From: an uncultured Porphyromonas sp.
GTDB lineage: Bacteria > Bacteroidota > Bacteroidia > Bacteroidales > Porphyromonadaceae
Reading direction: 5' to 3'
DNA: 64,000 bases
Assembly (NCBI GenBank): GCA_934364985.1
Contig: CAKRMU010000004.1
Location: 62,001-126,000 of the forward strand
The translations under genes were made by a program, and so were the position numbers. Positions 44,862-53,307 of the stretch are shown in pieces; position 1 is the stretch's first letter; the number at the start of each line of letters is the position of its first letter. A model generated the notes under the pieces. That model worked only from the letters and a program-made list of their open reading frames with translations. It did no database searches and was not told where the DNA came from.

Positions 44862-45428
44862 ATGGCTAGTACAGCAGATTTTAGGAATGGAATGTGCCTT
44901 GATATTGATGGCACACCCTATGTGATTGTTGAGTTTTTGCACGTTAAGCCTGGCAAAGGTCCGGCTTTCGTCCGTACAAAATTGAGAAATATCGCCACTG
45001 GACGTATCCTTGATAAGACTTGGAACTCTGGAGTTAAAGTGGATGAGATACGCATTGAGCGTCGCCCTTATCAATATTTATATAAGGACGATATGGGTCT
45101 AATCTTTATGCATCCTGAGACTTTCGACCAGATCCATATCCCTGAAGAGCGTATTGAGGGAGTCGAGTTTCTTAAAGAAGGCGATATGGTTGAGGCAATG
45201 GTTCACGCAGATAAGGAAGAAGTACTTACCTGTGAGCTTCCAAGCCATGTCACATTAGAGGTAACTTATACCGAGCCTGGTATCAAAGGTGATACCGCTA
45301 CCAATGCTCTTAAACCTGCAACGTTAGAGACAGGGGCAGAGATACGCGTACCACTCTTTATTGATAATGGCGAAAAAATCATTATTGATACTCGTACAGG
45401 CGACTATGTAAGTCGAGCAAAAGAGTAA
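44862..45428 (+). CDS. efp: elongation factor P
   Basis: Rescues ribosomes stalled at polyproline stretches. The 188-aa protein has the three-domain EF-P length, with a lysine at the tip loop ([11 protein letters not shown]32), as in EF-Ps that carry a modified lysine; no EpmA-like modifier is in this window. It is downstream of prfB, so two translation factors share one transcript. It is followed by a structured intergenic element and a terminator. Confidence 0.97.
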   Translation: MASTADFRNGMCLDIDGTPYVIVEFLHVKPGKGPAFVRTKLRNIATGRILDKTWNSGVKVDEIRIERRPYQYLYKDDMGLIFMHPETFDQIHIPEERIEGVEFLKEGDMVEAMVHADKEEVLTCELPSHVTLEVTYTEPGIKGDTATNALKPATLETGAEIRVPLFIDNGEKIIIDTRTGDYVSRAKE

Positions 45429-45445
45429 TTACATATAATTAGCTT

Positions 45446-45551
45446 AAAAGCTAATATAAATATACGCTTTATAGATATAGTAAGCGAGTGTGTCATAGTT
45501 AATGAGTGCGTACCCGCTTCTTAATATAAGCCTTGATATATATTAGCTTTT
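45446..45551. other. structured intergenic element between efp and its terminator
   Basis: A perfect 13-bp inverted repeat, AAAAGCTAATATA (45446-45458) and TATATTAGCTTTT (45539-45551), encloses about 80 nt. Inside is a shorter possible stem, AAGCG near 45482 with CGCTT near 45515. It could be the 3' UTR of efp, a small RNA or a cruciform; no known RNA family was recognised. Confidence 0.4.
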
Positions 45552-45578
45552 CATCAAAGTAAATATCAGATAAAGCAT

Positions 45579-45610
45579 AAAGGGCAGGTTAGCAAACTAA
45601 CCTGCCCTTT
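45579..45610. terminator. bidirectional terminator between efp and the DUF2582 gene
   Basis: A perfect 14-bp inverted repeat, AAAGGGCAGGTTAG against CTAACCTGCCCTTT, with a 4-nt loop. It lies between the convergent ends of efp (plus) and the DUF2582 gene (minus), flanked by A on the left and T on the right. Confidence 0.88.
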
Positions 45611-45659
45611 ATACATCCTTGAAAGATTGTCTACAGATACCTTAGTAATCCATTCAACA

Positions 45660-45875
45660 TTACTTCACTAAGCTAATCTTACAATCTTTGTCGCAACTAC
45701 TAAAAGTCACCTTGCCCTCTTTGGCAAGCCAACCTAAAGCATAGCGAACTTCATCTTGTGTCCTTATCTCTGTTGCCTTTTGAATCTCTTTGACAGTTAG
45801 CGACTTATTGCTTTGGTCAAGTGCGTGCCACACCAGCCCTGCATTAGTTCCGATTACTTCAATCATCTTTTCCAT
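45660..45875 (-). CDS. DUF2582 winged helix-turn-helix protein
   Basis: A 71-aa small protein (start MEKMIEVIGTNAG at 45875; an ATG at 45884 adds three residues). It matches the DUF2582 winged-helix family: IGTNAGLVWHALDQ, SLTVKEIQKATEI, VRYALGWLAKEGKV. A DNA-binding role is probable from the fold, but the target is unknown. Two cysteines near the C-terminus (SSCDKDC) are notable. It is monocistronic with its own promoter. Confidence 0.8.
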   Translation of the reverse strand: MEKMIEVIGTNAGLVWHALDQSNKSLTVKEIQKATEIRTQDEVRYALGWLAKEGKVTFSSCDKDCKISLVK

Positions 45876-45914
45876 TCTTCTCATTCATTGGTTTGTGTAT
45901 TAACCTTTCGTGTG

Positions 45915-45922
45915 CAAACTTA
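45915..45922 (-). promoter_or_regulatory. -7 promoter element for the DUF2582 gene
   Basis: Minus strand reads TAAGTTTG, 39 bp upstream of the start. Confidence 0.55.
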
Positions 45923-46027
45923 CCAATTATACCACATATATAATAAATGACACTTGTACACAGAAGTGGGTATTTGTCTGTTGACGAGTGAAAAAAACGA
46001 AGGTAATTATTTGGTAATGATGCTATA

Positions 46028-47374
46028 TTAATTTAGGCTCTTGAAAGCTTCGATAAACTGATCGCCTCTATCCTCGTAGTTATTAAAGAGGTCAAAGCTG
46101 GCACAAGCAGGGGAGAGCAGTACCACATCATCTTTATTCAGGTGCAGTCCTTTGATTTGAGTAAATGCCTCTGTTATGCTATGGGCTTCTGAGGTAGGCA
46201 ACCTCAATTGGTCAAAGCTTCTATGTAGTTTATCGGTATCTAAAGTCAGATAAATCAGTGCTTTGGTTTTTTGTTTGACAAGGTCATAAATCTCGGAATA
46301 GTCGTTACCTTTGTCGGTTCCCCCCAATATTAGGATGGTTTTGCCGTCGGGCATAGCTCCTAAGGCATGTCGAGTGGCATCCAAATTAGTTCCCTTGGAG
46401 TCATTGATAAAGGTGACGCCCCGCCACTCACCTAATATCTGTGTCCTGTGACGAACACCCCCGAAAGACTTAAGAGCATCGACGATTTCTGGCGTGGCGG
46501 GAGATACCCCATATGCTTGAAGGGCTAAGCCGGTTGCCATAAGGTTTTGGGCATTATGCTCACCCTTGAGTAGGAAGTCAGAAAAAGTGTATTGCCCACC
46601 TCCTTTGAATGCTATTGTAGAACCATCGAAGTAGGCATCGGCAGTCTTATCTTTGCAGGAGAAAGTAAGTAGATGTTGTGACGATAGAGGGTAATGCTGA
46701 AGTAAGTCGCAAGTCATCGGATCGTCAGCGTTAATTATCGCGTAGTCGTCGTGGGTTTGGTTTTGGAAAATACGCCACTTTGCTCGAGCATAATTGATAA
46801 GTTGATGATCATAACGATCAAGGTGGTCGGGCGTGATATTTAGGAGCAAAGCAATATGAATCCTCGTCTGGTACATTCTATCAAGCTGAAAGCTACTTAG
46901 CTCCATTACGAAAGCCTCTGTGCTATTATCCTCAAGGACGCTTCGAGCAAGCGACGAACCGATATTGCCACAAGGCGTGCTATTAATTTTGGCGGACTTT
47001 AGGGCTAAGTCAATCAGGGTAGTGGTAGTGGTCTTGCCATTACTCCCTGTCACGCCAATCAATTGTTGAGGTTGGACTGATCGAGCAGCATATTCTATCT
47101 CAGATATAACAGGAATTCTTTGAGCGTCGCACCGCTTTACCACTTCGGCAGAGTCTGGGATACCTGGGCTCTTGATGACCTCAGTCGCTTTTGGTAATTG
47201 TGTAAGTCTATGACCCTCCTCTTCGTAATTGATCTGCTCGGAATGGAGTGTTTCTTTCACACTATTTTTGAGTTTCCCACTATCTGAAACGAATGGTTCC
47301 TCACCTCTTTGTTTGGCTAATAGTGCGGCACTAATGCCACTTTCGCCTCCTCCCAATATTATGGTATGTTTCAT
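46028..47374 (-). CDS. murD: UDP-N-acetylmuramoylalanine--D-glutamate ligase
   Basis: Adds D-glutamate to UDP-MurNAc-L-Ala in the cytoplasm. The start MKHTIILGGGESG (47374) gives 448 aa; the longer in-frame start overlaps mraY and adds unrelated residues. Motifs are GVTGSNGKTTTTTLI (ATP), LLNITPDHLDRY, and FINDSKGTNLDATRHAL. It lies 2 bp after mraY. It is the last dcw gene here: ftsW, murG, murC, ftsQ, ftsA and ftsZ do not follow. Confidence 0.95.
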   Translation of the reverse strand: MKHTIILGGGESGISAALLAKQRGEEPFVSDSGKLKNSVKETLHSEQINYEEEGHRLTQLPKATEVIKSPGIPDSAEVVKRCDAQRIPVISEIEYAARSVQPQQLIGVTGSNGKTTTTTLIDLALKSAKINSTPCGNIGSSLARSVLEDNSTEAFVMELSSFQLDRMYQTRIHIALLLNITPDHLDRYDHQLINYARAKWRIFQNQTHDDYAIINADDPMTCDLLQHYPLSSQHLLTFSCKDKTADAYFDGSTIAFKGGGQYTFSDFLLKGEHNAQNLMATGLALQAYGVSPATPEIVDALKSFGGVRHRTQILGEWRGVTFINDSKGTNLDATRHALGAMPDGKTILILGGTDKGNDYSEIYDLVKQKTKALIYLTLDTDKLHRSFDQLRLPTSEAHSITEAFTQIKGLHLNKDDVVLLSPACASFDLFNNYEDRGDQFIEAFKSLN

Positions 47375-47376
47375 TA

Positions 47377-48639
47377 TTACCTGAGTTTTAATGTTACTAT
47401 TGTTAGCACCGCAAGGAGAATACCTATCAGCCAAAAGCGAACAGTAATCTTGGCTTCGGCGATTGGTCTGCTGGGTTTCTGGATAACGGCATCAACTACT
47501 CCTGCTGGCTTTTGATAGTGGTGGTGTAGAGGGGTCATCTTAAAAACCCTTTTGCCACTTCCATATCTCTTTTTGGTGTATTTAAAGTAGGAAGTCTGAA
47601 TTATGACCGATAGAGCCTCGACCAAAAATATCCCGCAGAGAATAGGAAGTAATAATTCTTTGCGGATGATTATTGCATATACGGCAATGATACCTCCTAA
47701 TGTTAGACTTCCCGTATCTCCCATAAATACCTGTGCTGGGTAGGAATTATACCAGAGAAAACCTACCGTTGCCCCTATAAATGATGCCGCAAAGATCACC
47801 AACTCTTCTGCATCTGGGATAAACATAATATTCAAGTAGCTCGCTAACTGAAAGTGAGAACTCACATAAGCTAAGATACCTAAAGCTATTCCGATTATGG
47901 ACGATGAGCCTGTTGCTAATCCGTCAAGTCCGTCAGTGAGATTGGCCGAATTTGACACCGCCATAACAATAAACACAAAGATCAGAGTGACGAGTAAAAA
48001 TGTAAATAGATTGGCATTTTGCTTAAGCCCAATTGACTTTGCAAGGTCGGCATAATCCAGATTGTGATTCTTGACAAATGGGATAGTCGTTTTGGTACTT
48101 TTGGTCTCTACGTTGCTATGAGTGACCACTAACTCGTGGTTAATTGTCTCTGTGCTTACATTTTCTTTGATAACTACGGCAGGACTGGTAAGCAATACGA
48201 CAGCGACAAGAACACCAAGACCAAGCTGGGCTATCAGCTTGTACTTGCCGTGCATTCCCTCTTTATTTTTCTTGAATACTTTAATATAATCATCAGCAAA
48301 CCCTAATGCCCCCAGCCAAATAGTGGTCACAAGCATCAGAATGATGTATACATTATTGAGTTTATTTAGGAGAAGCGTGGGGATGATTATCGCAATGATG
48401 ATGATGATACCTCCCATAGTAGGGGTGCCGACTTTCGCCATTTGCCCCTCAATATCTAAGGGCCGAATGGCATCTGACATCTGCTTACTCCGTAGCCAAT
48501 CTATAATCTTGCTCCCAATAAGTGTGCTAATAATAACGCTCAATATCAGAGCTAAGCCTGCACGCGTGGAGATATACGTAAAAGCTCCAATACCAGGGAC
48601 CCCTTTGCTTTGTAAGTATTCAAATAGATAATAGAGCAT
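47377..48639 (-). CDS. mraY: phospho-N-acetylmuramoyl-pentapeptide transferase
   Basis: Makes lipid I by moving phospho-MurNAc-pentapeptide to undecaprenyl phosphate. The start at 48639 (MLYYLFEYLQSKG) gives 420 aa with about ten membrane segments. Motifs are GLGFADDYIKVFKKNKEG-like (GALGFADDYIKV), NLTDGLDGLATG, MGDTGSL and the MTPLHHHY histidine cluster. A soluble insertion (about 165-200) is longer than in E. coli, as in other Bacteroidetes. It sits 1 bp after murE. Confidence 0.95.
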   Translation of the reverse strand: MLYYLFEYLQSKGVPGIGAFTYISTRAGLALILSVIISTLIGSKIIDWLRSKQMSDAIRPLDIEGQMAKVGTPTMGGIIIIIAIIIPTLLLNKLNNVYIILMLVTTIWLGALGFADDYIKVFKKNKEGMHGKYKLIAQLGLGVLVAVVLLTSPAVVIKENVSTETINHELVVTHSNVETKSTKTTIPFVKNHNLDYADLAKSIGLKQNANLFTFLLVTLIFVFIVMAVSNSANLTDGLDGLATGSSSIIGIALGILAYVSSHFQLASYLNIMFIPDAEELVIFAASFIGATVGFLWYNSYPAQVFMGDTGSLTLGGIIAVYAIIIRKELLLPILCGIFLVEALSVIIQTSYFKYTKKRYGSGKRVFKMTPLHHHYQKPAGVVDAVIQKPSRPIAEAKITVRFWLIGILLAVLTIVTLKLR

Positions 48640-48640
48640 A

Positions 48641-50113
48641 TTACTTAGCTCCTCCTTTCTCACTCTCTATGATCTTTTCTACCTCTTCAAGGTCACTAAA
48701 ATGGTGCCGGACACCCTTTACTTCTTGATAATTCTCGTGCCCTTTCCCTGCAATGAGGATGACGTCGCTCGGCATAGCCATAGTGCAAGCAGTCCGTATC
48801 GCTTCTCGCCTTTGTGTAATTTGGAGTGTGCGTCGTGCCATATCGTCGTCAAGTCCTTCAGCCATATCCTTAATGATGCTCTCGGGTTCCTCGTTCCTTG
48901 GGTTGTCAGACGTAAGGATCAAAATGTCGGATAGTTTGGCACTTGTCGCCGCCATGATAGGACGTTTACCTGTATCTCGATTCCCGCCAGCACCCACTAC
49001 GGAAATAATCCTTCCGCCATGGCACTTCTGTAATTCCCTAATCGTTGATAATACATTCTCAAGTGCGTCAGGAGTGTGTGCGTAATCAATAACTGCTACA
49101 TAACCTTTTGGTGAAGTTATGGTTTGGAATCTCCCATCAACGGGAAGTAGGTAACTTAAAACCCTTAGTACCTCGTCGTGTGGCTCTCCGAGCAGGATGG
49201 CTGTGCCATAGATAGCAAGCATATTGTAAGCGTTAAATCCACCAACAAGTCTCGTATATACCTCCGTGTCGTTGATCAACATATCGGTACCATCTAAATG
49301 TAGCTCCAATATTTTGCCTTTGAAATCTGCCTCTCGCTTCAATCCATATGTATGCACCTCTGCTTTGGTATTCTGAACCATGACCATCCCATTTGTCTCA
49401 TCAGTATTAGTGAGAGCAAATGCTTCCTTTGGTAAATCGTCAAAAAACGCCTGCTTTGCATGCAGGTAATTGAGGAATGTGCCGTGATAATCGAGGTGGT
49501 CTCTGGTGAGATTCGTAAAGATCGCACCGCTATATTTGGCTCCTTTGATACGATGTTGATGTACAGCGTGGGAGGATACTTCCATAAAGGCATATTGGCA
49601 CCCAGCATTTACCATTTCCCATAAGTACCTCTGGAGGGTTAGGGCATCAGGTGTGGTGAGTTTACTAGGTATTTTGTCATTATCTATGATAATGCAAACG
49701 GTAGATATTAAACCGCTTTTGTGCCCTAATTCGGTAAAAAGTCGGTGGAGTAGGGTGGCAATGGTGGTCTTACCATTAGTTCCTGTTACACCGATAAGCT
49801 TAAGTTTGTCGGATGGGTGGTCGTAAAAATTGGCGGCTACTTCGCCAATAACTAAGTCTGTATGCTCCACACGGACATAAGTGATACCCTCTACGCGCTC
49901 GTCTGGAATCTCCTCTGCGAGGATCGCGGACGCCCCATTTTTGATGGCTGTAGGAATAAATGAATGCCCATCAGTTATGGTACCTCTTAAAGCGATAAAG
50001 AGCATTCCCTCTTTGACCTCTCTGGAATCACTGGTCAATTGTCGTATCTCTATTTCAGAGTCGCCCACAACTATCTCGTGGGCTATTCCTTTCATTAATC
50101 TATTAAGCTTCAT
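48641..50113 (-). CDS. murE: UDP-N-acetylmuramoyl-tripeptide synthetase, meso-diaminopimelate type
   Basis: Adds the third amino acid to the peptidoglycan stem. The 490-aa protein has GVTGTNGKTTIATLL, FTNLTRDHLDYHG and the substrate motif DNPR in LTSDNPRNEEPE, the signature for meso-diaminopimelate rather than lysine. This agrees with asd in this window. It lies 6 bp after ftsI. Confidence 0.96.
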   Translation of the reverse strand: MKLNRLMKGIAHEIVVGDSEIEIRQLTSDSREVKEGMLFIALRGTITDGHSFIPTAIKNGASAILAEEIPDERVEGITYVRVEHTDLVIGEVAANFYDHPSDKLKLIGVTGTNGKTTIATLLHRLFTELGHKSGLISTVCIIIDNDKIPSKLTTPDALTLQRYLWEMVNAGCQYAFMEVSSHAVHQHRIKGAKYSGAIFTNLTRDHLDYHGTFLNYLHAKQAFFDDLPKEAFALTNTDETNGMVMVQNTKAEVHTYGLKREADFKGKILELHLDGTDMLINDTEVYTRLVGGFNAYNMLAIYGTAILLGEPHDEVLRVLSYLLPVDGRFQTITSPKGYVAVIDYAHTPDALENVLSTIRELQKCHGGRIISVVGAGGNRDTGKRPIMAATSAKLSDILILTSDNPRNEEPESIIKDMAEGLDDDMARRTLQITQRREAIRTACTMAMPSDVILIAGKGHENYQEVKGVRHHFSDLEEVEKIIESEKGGAK

Positions 50114-50119
50114 TATCTG

Positions 50120-52288
50120 CTATTTATTTAGCGTCAATATTATATGTTGTCCGTTCATAATTTTCCCGCCTGCTTTTACTGACTGCTGGCTAACGATAGC
50201 CCCAGTACCTCTTATCGCTACTTTCATACCCAATTGTTCGGCTAAGTAGGCAGCGTCCATGACGCTCATCCCTATTAAGTCGGGCATAATGGCGTGTTGT
50301 GGGGTCGTCTTAGTCAGTATCTGTAGGCTGTCGCCACCTTCATGGCGGAGCCATTCACTCTTTTTATCTATCTTGTCTACTCGGGCATTAGTGTAGCTGA
50401 GGACGTCCTTAATGCTTTCAGTGTAGCCGGAAGCTATCCTTTGATTGTAGGTGGCCATTGAGTCGGGAGCCACATCAGAGAGTGGCTTTGTGTAAGATGT
50501 AGCTATAGTTTTCTCTGCAATATCGCGAAGCACTTGACCAGGAATGGAGCCAGATGGATACACACCTCTTGGGTGGCTTACTACTACAATGCAACTATAT
50601 AGTGGGTTATCAGCGGGGAAATAACCGCAGAATGTTACGTTGTGTCCTGCCCCACTAAATGTACCACCTCCTAATCTTTGAGCGGTACCAGTCTTGCCTG
50701 CTATGGCGACGTAAGGCGAATCCATAGCTTTCCCCGTCCCCTCAGTGACTACTCCTCGGAGCATATATTGCAATTGCCCAATAGCCTTACTTGATGCGAT
50801 TTTTCTATTTACTACCCTCGTGCTTCTTTCGTAAGCGACTTCGCTATTTCCACTAACTTGACGAACCAGATATGGCTCAACCATTTTGCCATCATTAGCT
50901 ACTGCGTTGTAAAAGCGAAGCGTATATATAGGGGGCATAAGTATCTCATAGCCATACGAACTCCACGGCATTGTACTCTTGGACCATTTGCTAACGTCTT
51001 GCTGGAATACCGGTTTTGCTGTCCCTGGTATCTCAAGATCGATTTGGTCAAAGATATTCATTCTGTTGAGAGCATCTAAGTATCCCTGTTCGTTGCCTGC
51101 AAAAGTCTTTAGGACGGCTTTTGCAGTTCCTACGTTTGAGGAGTTGAAAATCACTTGGTTGTAGGTAATCTTTCCATAACCTCCTTTGTGGGCATTGTGG
51201 TCACGAATAGTCAGCCCTCGTCCTACGCTATATAGACCATTGCCCACATCCACGGTGTCTTCGGGGTTAATCCCTTCTTTTTCAAGTACCGCCAGCATAG
51301 ATATAGACTTAAAAGTTGAGCCTGGCTCTATCAGGTCGGCAAGAGCGTGATTGGTACTCTCTCTATACACACCCTCGCTCATCCTATCTAAGTTGGTCAG
51401 AGCTTTAATTGCCCCACTTTTGACATCCATAACTACGGCACAGCCCCAGTCCGCATCCACTTCAACAAGCGTCTTTCTGAGGGATTTCTCAGCGATGTCT
51501 TGTATGTCTACGTTAAGGGTCGTGTAGACATTCATTCCATTTTTAGCGGGTACCTCTACCACTGGTTCCCAGGATGGAGGGACACGAACAAAACGTTTAA
51601 GTCCAGGGGTACCGCATAATAATGAGTCAAACTTCATCTCCAATCCGCTGTTGCCATGAGTCATACCCGTGGAGTCTGGCTCATTCATTATCCTCCCAAT
51701 CGTGCGGTAAGCTAGATTGCCGTATGGGAGTACGCGTCTCACGTACTTCTCGGTTGTTAGCCCTGTGCGGTACCAAGGTCTTCCTTTGAAATAGGACATC
51801 TCTTTGATTGCTTGTAGCTCAGTGTAGCTCACTTCTCTACGCACAAGTCGATAGTACCTTCGATGTTGTGACCTTGCCTTTTCAATACTACGCTTGTATT
51901 CAGTTGCCGATTTGTCACCAATAAGTTCGGAAAGCCCTTTTGCCAAGTCGTCAATAGTTTCATCAAAAACCTTCTGATCAATCCCTTCGGCCCCCAAATC
52001 TAATGCCACTACATACCTTTGGACACTTATAGCAATTGGGACATCGTCGTCGCTATAGATATTACCTCGGAGAGGAGGGATAGGGGCTTTGGCTTTAGAA
52101 TTGTCCTTGACAAGATTCTCCCATTTATTTGCGTTAATGGTACAGGTAATCGTGGCTTTTGTGAGAATAATCACCCCTAAGAGAACCAGTACGATGCCGA
52201 ACTTAGCGTAAAGCTCCCACCCTTTATGGATCCTCTTATTCCGCTGTCTGTTACCAAGCTCGTCGCGTTTCTGATTGATATCTTCCAT
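50120..52288 (-). CDS. ftsI: penicillin-binding protein, FtsI/Spo-type transpeptidase with PASTA domain
   Basis: Cross-links septal peptidoglycan. The 722-aa protein has one N-terminal membrane helix (about 28-50), a dimerisation domain, and the transpeptidase with EPGSTFKSISM (SxxK), SSN (SxN) and AGKTGTAQR (KTG). A C-terminal PASTA domain (about 665-722, MPDLIGMSVMDAA onward) is typical of Bacteroidetes FtsI. ftsL is 12 bp upstream and murE follows. Confidence 0.94.
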   Translation of the reverse strand: MEDINQKRDELGNRQRNKRIHKGWELYAKFGIVLVLLGVIILTKATITCTINANKWENLVKDNSKAKAPIPPLRGNIYSDDDVPIAISVQRYVVALDLGAEGIDQKVFDETIDDLAKGLSELIGDKSATEYKRSIEKARSQHRRYYRLVRREVSYTELQAIKEMSYFKGRPWYRTGLTTEKYVRRVLPYGNLAYRTIGRIMNEPDSTGMTHGNSGLEMKFDSLLCGTPGLKRFVRVPPSWEPVVEVPAKNGMNVYTTLNVDIQDIAEKSLRKTLVEVDADWGCAVVMDVKSGAIKALTNLDRMSEGVYRESTNHALADLIEPGSTFKSISMLAVLEKEGINPEDTVDVGNGLYSVGRGLTIRDHNAHKGGYGKITYNQVIFNSSNVGTAKAVLKTFAGNEQGYLDALNRMNIFDQIDLEIPGTAKPVFQQDVSKWSKSTMPWSSYGYEILMPPIYTLRFYNAVANDGKMVEPYLVRQVSGNSEVAYERSTRVVNRKIASSKAIGQLQYMLRGVVTEGTGKAMDSPYVAIAGKTGTAQRLGGGTFSGAGHNVTFCGYFPADNPLYSCIVVVSHPRGVYPSGSIPGQVLRDIAEKTIATSYTKPLSDVAPDSMATYNQRIASGYTESIKDVLSYTNARVDKIDKKSEWLRHEGGDSLQILTKTTPQHAIMPDLIGMSVMDAAYLAEQLGMKVAIRGTGAIVSQQSVKAGGKIMNGQHIILTLNK

Positions 52289-52300
52289 ATAAGTCAGTGA

Positions 52301-52675
52301 TTATTTAGCCACTTTTATAGGGGGTGTTTTAGGGGTCGTCAGTGGTAAGCCGGCTTCACTTACTCGCTCTTCTATACTGGTAATACGGCTGTCATCCATT
52401 AGCTCTGTGGAGATCGTGATATACTCCATTCGCAACTCCTGAAGCTCGGTATTATTATCAGAAATAAGGCGGATTTTACGCATCCCGGAATAGTTATAAG
52501 CAACGAGAAATATGGCGAATAGAGCCACAGCCACAATCCAAGAAATCATCTTGGTGTTGAAGGCTTTCTCTAAAATATGCCCCTCAACAAAGTCCCAAAA
52601 TCTATTAACAAAAGCTCGGCGGTCTTCAGTCCCTCCTTGCCGGGGTAATAGTTCATCTCTCTCGTCCTCTATCAT
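52301..52675 (-). CDS. ftsL: FtsL-like cell division protein
   Basis: A small bitopic divisome protein. The 124-aa sequence has one membrane helix at about 43-62 (MISWIVAVALFAIFLVAYNY), then a periplasmic coiled-coil-like segment (LISDNNTELQELRMEYI). Position before ftsI and topology identify it rather than sequence identity, which is low in this family. mraZ and rsmH, normally upstream, are absent. Confidence 0.8.
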   Translation of the reverse strand: MIEDERDELLPRQGGTEDRRAFVNRFWDFVEGHILEKAFNTKMISWIVAVALFAIFLVAYNYSGMRKIRLISDNNTELQELRMEYITISTELMDDSRITSIEERVSEAGLPLTTPKTPPIKVAK

Positions 52676-52710
52676 AAACAGGTAATGTGTATTGACTTAA
52701 ATTCTGATTA

Positions 52711-52718
52711 CAAACTTA
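52711..52718 (-). promoter_or_regulatory. -7 promoter element for the ftsL-ftsI-mur run
   Basis: Minus strand reads TAAGTTTG, 35 bp upstream of ftsL. It shows that the partial dcw cluster is transcribed from here and not from mraZ. Confidence 0.6.
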
Positions 52719-52770
52719 CTATTTTTTGTGGAGGTAGATGCGTGAAAGAGAAAATTATGTCCTACACTCG

Positions 52771-52885
52771 GATTTCCGATACCTGATATTCATTGAGACG
52801 GATTCCCTATATTCGTTCTGACAAATACTTGGTATTAGCCGAAGCGAATACCGAGTATTTGTCTGAGCTAATATAGGGAATCCTC
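52771..52885. repeat. 23-bp repeat array 9 (five units, long nested hairpin)
   Basis: Units start at 52778, 52801, 52824, 52847 and 52870. Cores are GATACCTGATATT, GATTCCCTATATT, AATACTTGGTATT, AATACCGAGTATT and AATATAGGGAATC. Units 2 and 5 are perfectly complementary over 13 bp, and units 3 and 4 are complementary with one G-T wobble. Linkers pair partly, so 52801-52882 can form one hairpin with about 36-bp arms and a 10-nt apex. It lies in the divergent ftsL-gyrA gap; 52890-53220 contains nothing else I recognise. Confidence 0.94.
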
Positions 52886-53224
52886 TTAATGTAATGATAA
52901 TATACAGATATACAGAGTGATATGCTCTTATTACCTTGGTTGATACTTTGTAGGACTCTTGATGGAAATTCGCACATCAGGGATGCCGATCATAGGATGC
53001 GTTTTTCTTGTGGGATGTAATCAAATTTTAGCCTCTGTGATACTAAAGGTATAGTATCCTCATTGGCACCTTACGATGTATTCATAAAGTGACGCTGTCA
53101 GTAGGCATTGTGCCAAATGGGTTAATCCTTTTAGTGTAAATGATATGGAGAATTTGAGCTATTGTTGAGACTCCTTTTCGCTCGTTTCGCGTTAACAAAT
53201 TGTGGATGTTTGGTTGGATTTTGG

Positions 53225-53232
53225 TATCTTTG
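53225..53232 (+). promoter_or_regulatory. -7 promoter element for gyrA
   Basis: TATCTTTG, 76 bp upstream of the gyrA ATG. A TTG at about 53200 is a possible -33 element (22-bp spacing). Confidence 0.6.
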
Positions 53233-53307
53233 GCATTAGTTAGTGTGCTGAAGTGGTAGCTTTTGTTGCTATCCTCGGCAATGTTATAGAGAATTTGTTT
53301 AAGTACA

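Noticed and set aside
53050..53072. GATACTA...TAGTATC inverted repeat before gyrA as an eleventh array
   Set aside because: A single short 7-bp stem without a neighbouring 23-bp unit; probably chance.
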